Positions 23,889 to 32,890 of a DNA stretch of 64,000 bases are shown here, piece by piece. Position 1 is the first letter of the stretch, and the number at the start of each line of letters is the position of its first letter. Made by a program: the position numbers and the translations under genes. This stretch comes from Sphagnum compactum (Eukaryota > Bryophyta > Sphagnopsida > Sphagnales). A model generated the notes under the pieces. It did not search any database. It worked only from the letters and a program-made list of their open reading frames with translations, and was not told the origin of the DNA. The stretch spans positions 29,006,213 to 29,070,212 of the forward strand of contig OZ234493.1 in assembly GCA_965153455.1 (NCBI GenBank). The letters run 5' to 3'.

Positions 23889-25200
23889 ATGATCCAATAA
23901 CAATGTGTATCTTTTTAGTGTCATTATTCTAATGAAAGGAGCTATCTTTGTTTCTTCAAACACGTGGAGAGTAATGTTAAATTGATTTACATGGGATGAA
24001 TTCTTAACCATGAACTACAATCTTCAATCTTTCCTTGTAATCTCCAAGTGAGGTTTAACATAGTCTTCAACCATACTAAATCGAAGACACTAACAAAGAT
24101 TTGTAGTTATTAGTTCCAAAAACTAAACTCAAAAACTAGTCAAGGTGCAGAAAGTGCACAAATGCAACCTATTCTTCTGACAAACAACAAATTGAACTCC
24201 ATTGAAAGTAAATTCCAACCAAATCTTTCAACTGCATGTTTCATCCATAAAGTTGAAAATGCTCACCTTGAAATGAAGAAATGTGGTGGCCATAGCCATC
24301 TCAGGTTTGAACCGGACAATCAACTGACAATACCTTTTATAAGAATAGAGAAATCTCCATTCTCATGATGAAGAAAAAACAGCAAGGTTAACACTTCCTC
24401 AGGAAGCCATAGAAAGAACTAAACAAGGAAAGAAAGAACAAACAAAAAACAAAAAACACACACCAGTATGAACAGAAGTGCCAGTCTCACACCTATTCAG
24501 AGACCATCAACAGTAGTATGTATGATAGTGACTTAACTACCACAACTTCCCAACTGACTTCATCAGCTCCCTACAGTGGGTAAAGGTCAGTGACAAGCAT
24601 CAACCTGCAAACTAAGTTTCTGCTGCAATTCCAGAAGCAACGGGAAGACTCAGCCATACTACTGGCTAGCAACAGACCACAACAACAAGGACAAGAGAAA
24701 AAATAAAAAACAGACCGACAGAATGGGAAAGAAAAACTAAAGAGAAGGAGAACAGGGAAAGACTATGAACAATCAACTGACAATGCCCCATTTAAAATTC
24801 TAATCAGAAAGTAGAAGAAGGATACGGACAAGTGAAGCCAATGAATGGGCAGCACAAAAACAAAAAAACAGACATGGTAGAGGAAAAAATCAACAGTGGC
24901 AACTCACAGTATGGTAACCCCTACTTGTGTCGATGCTCCATAGAAACTGTACCAAGCTCTTTATTCTATTAGTTGACAAACTAATAACATCTAAATGATG
25001 TGTCATTTAGATCCCTGCAATCACAATGACACATGAAAGATAACATATAAATCATTTTGCCAAGCAAGTATTTTTTACTCATAGTTTCCTTTCATAGAAA
25101 TAGTTTCATAGGTTGCAATGCTTCTGGAATTTGGCTTATAAAAGATTCACAGGGGAGCAGATGGAATGTCCAATTTAAGATGGTCTTCAAGCATGATGAC
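23889..25200. other. Intergenic DNA with short dispersed words
   Basis: 'acaatcaactgacaatgcc'-like words occur at 24,317 and 24,771. The word 'tcatcagctccctacagtgg' (24,561-24,580) has a relative at about 43,266. These suggest old dispersed repeats. No gene supported. Confidence 0.4.
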
Positions 25201-26682
25201 TTATTGCAGTTGTCCTAAAACTGACATGCTTGAGATGGATTTGCCAGTTAGAGATAAAGAGTTTTTCACAACGTGCATGCTATTCTTTACCACTTGCCAG
25301 ACAACCCAAGCAAAAGCAACCCACCCTGCAAGCAAAACAATGATTGGATGAAAATGCATGCTATAGGCTTCCCTGACATATTACACTGAGCACTACCATG
25401 AGAGAGACAAGTGGCTCTTGTCTATTTTTCTCCCATGAAGTCATGGCAAGCCTAAAGATTGCTTAGAAAAAGCTCTTAGTCAAAAAAATCCTGGTGGTTG
25501 CCACATTTTGGCCAAATTTTGGCTCTAAGAGAGGGTTCAGCAGTTCAAACCTGTGACCAAAAGCACCACAAATGTGCACATGACTGCAGTTGTCCCTATG
25601 GCAAATGCAGCCACAGTTAGAACTCCAACATAGATGAGTGTTAGTGATGTGAAGAGGGCTGTGAATGTGCCCACAGCTGACGCAAACATCAGCAATTCAA
25701 TGACAATGGCATTGGCTGTGGCTAAGAGAAGGAACAGGGTGAATAAAACAAATCCTGTCAGTGCAATGAGTAGTACTAGTCCCAGCAGCAACCAGTTGCA
25801 GCAACCACCACCACCCAAAGAGAAAGAAAAGGAGTCAGGAACATCAGTGCATAACATGATCAATCATGCCATAGCTTGCAAGCCAAATCAAGAACAACAA
25901 CCCACCATGAATGTAGGTGTATGCCTGCCCTGATGAAAGATGGACATCATCATAACTACAAAATCCACAAGTGTTACCAAAACTACCTGGGGGACATAAA
26001 ACAGTTAGGGGTTTCAGGGTTTTCACCTCTTTGAGGCCTTTAGTCACTGCAAAATTGTGTTGTAAAACAAAGATTGAACTTGGCCACAAAAGACTCCTGA
26101 CATGAAATGATCAAGGAGGGGCCATCAAATTCAACACAAGTTGCAATCCACTTCATGCACATTTTCCAAGGGTTTAAACCATTCTGACCAAATCAACAAG
26201 GACAAAGGAGCTCAGGAAACATGATGTGTGAGGAGAGATTGGAACAATGACAGATTGACATATTTCAAATCTCCGGGAAGAGAGACAAGAGACAGAGACA
26301 TGTAGGACAGAGACAGAGAAATCCCTGCACACATGTTCCCGGTAAGAGTAGTGAAAGCACATAGCACTCTTGCAAGCAAGGCAAGATGAAGGTAAAGAAA
26401 CACAGGGAAAGAGGAAGAGGAGCTCACAGAAGAGAAAAACAAGCTGCGCCAGAATCCACCCTGATTCATCCAGATCATGATATCGGAAGACACATGGCGT
26501 ACAGCCTTGTCCACGCGAGGCCCCTTGGTGCGAACCACGGCTTACGTCCACTCCAGCTGAGACGACGATTGCTGTTTTCCGTCATTCTAGAGGCAACCTC
26601 CGATCTCGTAAGCCAGTTCCTTCACCACATCCACCACGCTTTCCCTTTCTGCCCTCCATCTTGGAGCTCCAAGCTTTCGCAT
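25201..26682 (-). CDS. Small multi-pass membrane protein, 3 exons, function unknown
   Basis: Exons on the minus strand are 26,682-26,598, 25,754-25,551 and 25,325-25,201. All introns are GT-AG with matching phase 1 junctions, summing to 414 nt and 137 aa. Residues 1-28 are a charged, soluble N terminus containing 'WRAERESVVDVVKELAYEIG'. Residues 29-106 are almost entirely hydrophobic and likely form three membrane spans plus a fourth short Trp-rich segment (GWVAFAWVVWQVV). The last 31 residues are polar and Ser-rich, ending VLGQLQ. The long first intron hides the continuity: exon 2 alone looks like a minus-strand frame starting at 25,857, but the acceptor at 25,755 joins EIG directly to GFVLF. 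I do not recognise the family. The small size, clean frame and absence of transposon features argue for a host gene. Confidence 0.68.
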
Positions 26683-26780
26683 GTTTCCCTTCTTCTTTGT
26701 AGAGTTCTCACCAGCTGTTGTTGCTGAAACCTTAACCCTAACCCTAAATCTTCACCCTAGGAAGTTAAGAACCCTAACAG
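26683..26780 (-). promoter_or_regulatory. Telo-box-like motif upstream of the membrane-protein gene
   Basis: On the minus strand the sequence reads TTTAGGGTTAGGGTTAAGG about 55-75 nt before the start codon (plus 26,728-26,748), with further 'ccctaa' words at 26,770. Telo-boxes (AAACCCTAA) near the transcription start are typical of plant housekeeping genes. Confidence 0.5.
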
Positions 26781-27430
26781 TGGAGCCTTTCCCAAACTAA
26801 GAGGTATCATTTGGTAATTTCAGTGACCATGATTTGTTGGAGCAAGTTTAGGTGGGACAACTAGGACAATTTCAAGCTTGAATCTCTTTTAACCCATTCC
26901 CAAGTAAAGAGACATGGGAAAATGTCAGTTGGTACTTGCAAATTTTCTTTTTCCCAACACCATATTCATGAGCTTTCAATACTAAAGTAAGCATGATGTT
27001 GAGATTGGGTGATACAAATATGAAGAGGCAACAACTCAATTGGTGGATATTGGATGTTAAAGTGGAAAGAAGCAAAATGTGTACACCTTTTTGCCATAAG
27101 CTAGTTCTTTGGAAATGGGACTCCTTACAAGAAGAATCATTGAGTTTAGATTCGATTTATCGAGGATTTAGTGTTGTTTGTAGCAAAGATGAATGAAATT
27201 TTGTTTATTATAAAGAGTCCGTTTTTCATTGATTGTTCATGTGAGAGAATGGGAATGTTTCGTCCTCTTCTCGCAAAGCACTTGTGCAAGAACATAAACA
27301 TGCATTGTTGTCCAAGACAATGGAAAGGTAGGTGTTCCTTGCTCTTGGAGATTGTGCAACTACCACCATTACAATTTGACTTGTGAATGTTTAGGATAAG
27401 ATTTGACACTTTTGCATTGTTAGTGAATTC
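26781..27430. other. Intergenic or eroded transposon DNA
   Basis: Short frames on both strands without recognisable domains. It may be the upstream part of the hAT remnant that follows. Confidence 0.35.
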
Positions 27431-27438
27431 CATTAACA

Positions 27439-27937
27439 AGAAATGAGTGTCTTAAATGCGCATTATTGTTGGGTTATTTGAAGCCTCAAACATTTCAAAG
27501 TTAACCCCAGGTGAACAAGTGGACTCCTTTTTAGCAAAGTTTAATCTTACTAATAAAATCCTTACTTGTATGAAGGATGAAGTTAAGAATTTGACCACAC
27601 ACTTGCTACTACCATGCCTGATGTTGGTTCATACACACCATTGGACCTTCAAAAGTGCTTTATGCACATGTTTGTTTTGAACATATAATATCAAAGGCCT
27701 ATCAAAATATGACATCAAATGACAACTTTGTCTTGGCAAGAAGGAAGTGTTTTTTTAAAAGGCATATTCATATTTGCGAAAAATTATCACTTGGATTAAA
27801 AAGTCAAAGAAAAGTAGGTATGAATAAAATTTTGCATGTGTTGAAATTGGTTTGTGAAGCATATGGTAGCTCAAATCTTTCAATGTTGTTTTCTATGTTA
27901 AATGTGTCTCATGTTGAATGTGAATTATGCGTAGATT
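27439..27937 (+). pseudogene. hAT transposase fragment
   Basis: 'IIVGLFEASN' and 'FNLTNKILTCMKDEVKNL' (27,456-27,600) match the central region of the hAT copy at 37.6 kb ('IIGLFKATK', 'ITFVKDERSNL'). 'CFEHIISKAYQNMTSND' (27,675-27,730) corresponds to its 'CFGHASFKTCQYGTTNE'. A frame change separates the two parts, and both ends of the protein are missing. Confidence 0.65.
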
Positions 27938-27971
27938 AACTTTTTTTTTTAAAATCTACTAAACATTTATA

Positions 27972-27997
27972 CCAGTGTTGGGCGAGTATTAGAAAAG
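27972..27997 (+). repeat. hAT-type terminal sequence
   Basis: CAGTGTTGGGCGAGTATTAG resembles the left end of the MITE candidate at 23.49 kb and the word at 16.89 kb. It lies 60 bp left of the copia LTR. It may be the 5' end of an hAT element that the retroelement composite split. Confidence 0.35.
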
Positions 27998-28031
27998 AGG
28001 TGAGAATTGACCAAGGTTTCAAGCTGATTCT

Positions 28032-28482
28032 TGTTAGAAATACTATTCGTTTCTAATTCTCAATATTGATGAATGTGTTAAACATTCATCAAAAGGATGA
28101 ATAGTATTCACATCCTTGTAGTAGTTAGGTTAGGGTTTAGAAGTGGAGACTACTTAGGGTTTGGCGGCGGCTAGGGTTAGGGTTTGGTGGCGGCTAGGGT
28201 TAGGGTTTGGCGGCGGCTAGGTTAGGGTTAAGTGGCGGCTACTTTAGGGTTAGGAGATAGTATATAATGGTGTGGTTTTGAGTTGTCTTTCATTCTTTCC
28301 TTTCATGGTTTTTAGTGCACATAGAACCTTCATGCTTTGTTAGTTGTTGCAAGCCATAGTTTTGTGATTGCATCATTTGAAAGCATATAACCTTTGTATT
28401 GTTCTTGTTGGTTAATACAATTGTTCCATTTCATGAACCTTGAGTGTTACATTTCTTGCTTGTTTTCAAGTTATTTCCAATA
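28032..28482 (+). repeat. 5' LTR of the copia element
   Basis: It begins TGTTAGAAATA and ends TATTTCCAATA, inverted ends matching at 9 of 11 positions. The final CA has become TA. A TATA box (tagtatataatgg, about 28,257-28,269) lies in the expected place for the U3 promoter. At 28,157-28,253 the U3 region carries four copies of a 22-23-bp unit built from GGCGGC plus telomere-like TTAGGG words. Confidence 0.75.
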
Positions 28483-28496
28483 GGTTATGGGCCCAC
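28483..28496 (+). other. Primer-binding site for a half-tRNA (initiator Met)
   Basis: GGTTATGGGCCCAC directly follows the LTR. It is not complementary to the tRNA 3' end (which would read TGGTATCAGAGC) but to nucleotides 27-40 of plant initiator tRNA-Met, the anticodon arm. This is the arrangement of Drosophila copia, which is primed by a 5' half of that tRNA cut in the anticodon loop. The tRNA sequence is from memory. Confidence 0.7.
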
Positions 28497-28639
28497 ACCA
28501 AGCAAGAGAAAAAACATTGTGTTAGAACAAGAAATAGTGAAAGGTTTTGAGTTTCTATTGCATTGATAAAGGGAGAGAATCTTTTTGAGACACGGAGTTT
28601 TTGTTTGCAAAGTAAGTGGGAGTTCATTTCCAAGTGGTG

Positions 28640-28900
28640 GCATACAAGGAGCTTACAACTATTCCAAGTGAGTGGGAGGCGTGGAAGAGATTTCTTCAAG
28701 GTGTTGTAAGTTCTCAAGCGTGGAAGAGTGTTCTTCAAGTTTTTAAGTTTCAACTTTTAAGTTCAAACTGTGTGGAAGAGAGTTCTTCAAATTGTTGAGG
28801 GTTTCAACGTTAAGATTTGAGAAAGTGTGGAAGAGAGTTCTTCGAGTTGTTGAAGAATTTCAACATTCAAGTTTCAAGTTTGTGCAAGAAAGTTTCAAGT
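28640..28900 (+). repeat. Imperfect repeats in the copia leader
   Basis: The word 'gtggaagag(a)gttcttcaa' recurs about four times (near 28,680, 28,720, 28,770 and 28,830), with 'gtttcaa' words between. It lies in the untranslated leader where packaging signals are expected, so the repeats could be structural RNA. Confidence 0.6.
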
Positions 28901-29068
28901 GTTTGAAGGTTTCTTGTAAAGGTTTTGCTTTATGACATATAGCAATTGGGTGGGAGAGATTTCAAGTGAGGTATTCGAACATTAGCAAGTTTTTCATTTT
29001 CAAATTTTCCCACTTCCTTTTCCTTTGAATAGAAAACACATAGAGTGTTTGCATTTGTGAAACCCCAA

Positions 29069-32000
29069 ATGTCATCCTTCCAAATGGAGTCTTTGAAAGT
29101 CATGGAGAAGTTTGATGGTGGCAACTTTCACCTTTGGAAGTTCAAGATGCGCATGATGCTTTCTAAGCACGGGCTTTGGAAGTTTGTTGATGGGAGTGCA
29201 ACAATTCCCCATGATGAAAATCAAATCACGGATTATAACGAAAAGGCGACCAAGGCATTTGCACTACTTTGTGAACATCTCATGGATGCACAACTTGCAC
29301 ACATTCAATATTGCGAAAATGTCAAAAGCGCTTGGGAAACACTTTGCGGTGTCCACGAAGCCAAGACCATTGGAAACAAGTTGTTTCTTCGAAGGAGGTT
29401 CTTCACCATCAAAATGCAAGAAGGGGAGGACTTGCTTGCGCACATCAACATGGTGAAGGCGCTTGCGGATCAATTACGTTCCATTGAGGTGAACATTGAA
29501 GATGAAGACGTCTACATGGTACTCCTCATGAGCCTTCCTCCATCTTTTGATAACTTGGTCACGAATTTGGAGTCCATGTCAACCAAGGATGTTGACCTTC
29601 AATTCATCGTCGCTCGATTGCTTCATGAGGTTTCCAAAAGAAAAGAAAGTGAAAGTAAAGAGAATGCCGCATTGCTTAACAAAACCCATAAGGCAAATGA
29701 AAAGCTTTGCTTTTATTGTAAAAAACCTGGACACTTTGTGAAGAATTGTTTGAAGAAGAAGAGTGATGAGAAAGAAAAAGTAAACCAAGCTTGTGATGAT
29801 CAAGAACAAATGTTTGTTACCGCCTTGAGTGCTAATGATCATGCGAGAAACGATTGGATCATCGATTCGGGCGCAACGCAACACATGACGTTCGAACGAG
29901 AGTGGTTCACCACTTACGAATCCATTGTTGCACGAAAGGTGTACATGGGAGATGACACCATTTTGGAGGCCATTGGCAAAGGGAACATCAAGGCCACAAT
30001 GCAAGTTGGAGGTAAAATGTTGCCTAGAACCATCACACAAGTTCTTCATGTTCCGAAAATGAAGAATAGTCTCATTTCCGTTAGCAAACTCATTTCGGAG
30101 GGCTTGAAAGTGGAGTTTGACAAGGATGGTTGTAAGGTCAACAATGTCCATGGAACCGTTGTGGCGCAAGCACGAAGGGAGAAGAACTTGTATCTTCTCA
30201 ACGTCAATGTTCGAAAGGAGAGTGCGAATGTGGCAAAGTCTTCGAATGAAGGAGCTACGCTTTGGCACCAAAGACTCGGCCACCTCAACATGGCGAGTCT
30301 TAAGAAGTTGGAGAATATGGTCAATGGCATGAATTTGAAAGAAGTGCCATTGCACCATGTGTGTGAAGCTTGCATTGAAGGCAAACATCAAAGGACATCT
30401 TTTCATAAAGATGAAGCAAGTAGGGCTTCCAAGCTTTTGGAAATAGTGCATAGTGATGTGTGCGGACCGATGAAGACCACATCTCATGGTGGAGCACGAT
30501 ACTTTGTCACCTTCATCGACGACTTTTCGAGAAAAACTCATGTTTACCTTTTGAAAGCGAAAGGAGAAGTGTTCGACAAATTCAAGGCGTACAAGGCCTT
30601 AGTGGAGAATCAAACCGACATGAAGATCAAAACCTTGCGTTCCGACAACAGAGGAGAATTTGTGTCCAAAAAGTTTGATGACTTTTTGCATGAATGTGGA
30701 ATCGAACGTCAAACAAGTGCACCTTACACACCACAACAAAATGGAGTTGCGGAACGAGCCAATAGGACCATCATGGAATGCGCTAGAAGCATGATTCGTG
30801 CACAAGGACTTGACTTGGAGTTTTGGCCGGAGGCGGTGAACACGGCGGTTTACATCAAGAATCGATGCCCAACTAAAGCTCTTGATTCAAAGACCCCACA
30901 AGAAGCGTGGACCGGTATAAAGCCGGATGTATCTCATTTGAGAGTTTTTGGTTGCAAAACATTTGCACACATTCCAGATGAAAAGAGAAGCAAATTAGAG
31001 TCCAAATCCATACCTTGTGTGTTTCTAGGGTATTGTGAAGGGACCAAAGCATATCGCTTAATGTGTCTAGAAACCAAGAAGATCATTAAGAGTCGAGATG
31101 TTGTGTTCCTTGAAGGGACGGAAGAAGTAGAAGGTGTTCGTGATAAGAGACCCCTTTCAAACCAAATAGAACACCTTGTTGTGGATGAAGTCGATGAACT
31201 TGTGAAGGATGTTAATCTTATATCTTTGAAGGCAAGACCAACGGAAGACGTGGAAGGTGATGAATCTACAACAAACTCTTCTTCGGAAGAAGAATTTGCT
31301 TCATCACAAGATGAGGGTTTGAATGAACCACAACAAGATGGACGAAGAGAAAGGCCCCAAAGACAACGTAAGGAGTGGCCTCGTGATTGGTGGGTGGCCA
31401 CCAAAGAGTTGGAACGAGCCACCATGGCATTTTCGGAAGAACCCCAAACCGTGGAAGAGGCGTTGAATGGCGAAGATGCAAAGAAGTGGGAGATTGCCAT
31501 GCAAGAAGAATACGAGTCTCTTCTTGTCAACAACACTTGGTCCTTGGTGCCACTCCCCAATGGTAGAAAACCCATTTCTTGCAAATGGGTGTTCAAAATC
31601 AAACATGGGGTCGATGGTGAAGTCGAACGGTACAAGGCGAGACTTGTGGCAAGAGGTTTCACCCAAACATTTGGAGTCGATTACAATGAAACTTTTGCAC
31701 CCGTTGCAAAGTTTGTGTCAATTCGTTGTATCCTTGCACTAGCGGCCATTGAAGACATGGAGATTCATCAAATGGACGTCAAAACCGCATTTCTCAATGG
31801 TGACCTTGAGGAGGAAATCTACATGGAGCAACCCGAAGGATTCACACGTGAAGGTCAACATCTTGTGTGTAAGCTTCACAAGTCATTGTATGGCTTGAAA
31901 CAATCTCCAAGGGCTTGGAACCAAAAACTAGACGCTTTCTTGAAAAGCATCGAGTTTACGAGGAGTGATGCGGACTTTAGTGTCTATGTTGCGCAAGTGG

Positions 32001-32869
32001 AGGATGTGAAATTTTTCATCGTCGTCTACGTGGATGATCTCATCTTGGTGTGCAATGATAAGGATAAGCTTTTGCAAGTGAAGGAAGAACTTTCTCGAAA
32101 GTTTGAAATGAAGGATCTTGGTGATTTGCATTTTTTCCTTGGCATGGAAGTGGAAAGAGATCGTGCACAACGTCTTCTTTACATCAACCAAATTGGGTAT
32201 CTCAAGGAGATTCTCAAACGCTTTCGCATGGAGGATTGCAAAGCCATCGGAGTGCCACTTGATCCCAAGACGAAGTTGAAGAAGAATATGAACAAGGATG
32301 ATCAAATGGTGAAGGTTCCTTATCAACAAGCTGTGGGATCCTTGATGTATGCCATGTTGTGTACTCGACCCGATTTGGCATACCCAATAAGCGTAGTGAG
32401 TCAACACATGGCCAATCCAAGCCTAGAACATTGGATTGCGGTGAAGCGCATTTTTCGATACTTGCAAGGCACATTGCAATTCAAATTACGCTTCGGAGGA
32501 TTATCACCCCAAAATGTGGTCGGATATTGTGATGCGGATTGGGCCGGTGACCTTGAGGATAGGAGATCCACCACAGGGTTTGTATTCATGATGGGAGGTG
32601 GAGCCATTTCGTGGAATAGCAAACGACAACCCACAATCGCTTTGTCAACAACGGAGGCCGAATACATGGCAAGTACACAAACTACCAAGGAAGCCATATG
32701 GATGACAAAGTTCATGAAAGAATTAGGGTACATAAAAGAGAAGAAGGCGATGGTGATTCGATGTGACAACCAAGGTGCAATATCATTGACGAAGAATCCC
32801 ACGCAACATGCTCGAACAAAGCACATTGATGTTCAACATCACTTTGTTCGAGAACGAGTTGAACCTTGA
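29069..32869 (+). CDS. gag-pol: Copia gag-pol polyprotein
   Basis: The start is the ATG at 29,069 (MSSFQMES). The open frame begins slightly upstream without an ATG. Residues below are counted from the frame at 29,045. Gag of the UBN2 type occupies about residues 20-210. The zinc knuckle CFYCKKPGHFVKNC is at about 222-235. The protease active site DSGA is at about 274. The pre-integrase LWHQRLGHL is at about 406, with the integrase Asp in HSDVCGP (about 470), Asp in RSDN (about 533) and Glu in AERANR (about 570). Reverse transcriptase runs from KWVFKIK (about 847) to the catalytic YVDD (about 994). RNase H starts at CDADWAG (about 1,163), has STTEAEYMA and DNQGA, and ends prematurely after HHFVRERVEP. 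Length is 1,266 aa. The missing end is only the last RNase H residues, so the cut is at the 3' margin. The encoded proteins copy and integrate the element through an RNA intermediate. Confidence 0.95.
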   Translation: MSSFQMESLKVMEKFDGGNFHLWKFKMRMMLSKHGLWKFVDGSATIPHDENQITDYNEKATKAFALLCEHLMDAQLAHIQYCENVKSAWETLCGVHEAKTIGNKLFLRRRFFTIKMQEGEDLLAHINMVKALADQLRSIEVNIEDEDVYMVLLMSLPPSFDNLVTNLESMSTKDVDLQFIVARLLHEVSKRKESESKENAALLNKTHKANEKLCFYCKKPGHFVKNCLKKKSDEKEKVNQACDDQEQMFVTALSANDHARNDWIIDSGATQHMTFEREWFTTYESIVARKVYMGDDTILEAIGKGNIKATMQVGGKMLPRTITQVLHVPKMKNSLISVSKLISEGLKVEFDKDGCKVNNVHGTVVAQARREKNLYLLNVNVRKESANVAKSSNEGATLWHQRLGHLNMASLKKLENMVNGMNLKEVPLHHVCEACIEGKHQRTSFHKDEASRASKLLEIVHSDVCGPMKTTSHGGARYFVTFIDDFSRKTHVYLLKAKGEVFDKFKAYKALVENQTDMKIKTLRSDNRGEFVSKKFDDFLHECGIERQTSAPYTPQQNGVAERANRTIMECARSMIRAQGLDLEFWPEAVNTAVYIKNRCPTKALDSKTPQEAWTGIKPDVSHLRVFGCKTFAHIPDEKRSKLESKSIPCVFLGYCEGTKAYRLMCLETKKIIKSRDVVFLEGTEEVEGVRDKRPLSNQIEHLVVDEVDELVKDVNLISLKARPTEDVEGDESTTNSSSEEEFASSQDEGLNEPQQDGRRERPQRQRKEWPRDWWVATKELERATMAFSEEPQTVEEALNGEDAKKWEIAMQEEYESLLVNNTWSLVPLPNGRKPISCKWVFKIKHGVDGEVERYKARLVARGFTQTFGVDYNETFAPVAKFVSIRCILALAAIEDMEIHQMDVKTAFLNGDLEEEIYMEQPEGFTREGQHLVCKLHKSLYGLKQSPRAWNQKLDAFLKSIEFTRSDADFSVYVAQVEDVKFFIVVYVDDLILVCNDKDKLLQVKEELSRKFEMKDLGDLHFFLGMEVERDRAQRLLYINQIGYLKEILKRFRMEDCKAIGVPLDPKTKLKKNMNKDDQMVKVPYQQAVGSLMYAMLCTRPDLAYPISVVSQHMANPSLEHWIAVKRIFRYLQGTLQFKLRFGGLSPQNVVGYCDADWAGDLEDRRSTTGFVFMMGGGAISWNSKRQPTIALSTTEAEYMASTQTTKEAIWMTKFMKELGYIKEKKAMVIRCDNQGAISLTKNPTQHARTKHIDVQHHFVRERVEP

Positions 32870-32890
32870 GTTCCTTCAACTCCTCGTGGC

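Larger units (their letters stand above)
28032..32869 (+). mobile_element. Ty1/copia LTR retrotransposon, 3' end missing
   Basis: It consists of a 5' LTR (28,032-28,482), an immediately adjacent primer-binding site, a 570-nt leader and one intact gag-pol frame. There is no polypurine tract and no 3' LTR. The element stops inside RNase H where it abuts an inverted gypsy element. An intact 1,266-codon frame indicates recent activity. Confidence 0.93.

Noticed and set aside
25537-25863. Single-exon 108-aa hydrophobic protein on the minus strand
   Set aside because: The spliced model explains the same sequence better. The first 34 residues of this frame would be intron, and a good donor interrupts its end.
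29579-30541. 320-codon minus-strand frame
   Set aside because: It lies wholly opposite the copia gag-integrase region and has no domain. It is a mirror of the real gag-pol coding strand.
30934-31662. 242-codon minus-strand frame
   Set aside because: Antisense of copia integrase and reverse transcriptase. Ser-rich composition arises from the coding strand.
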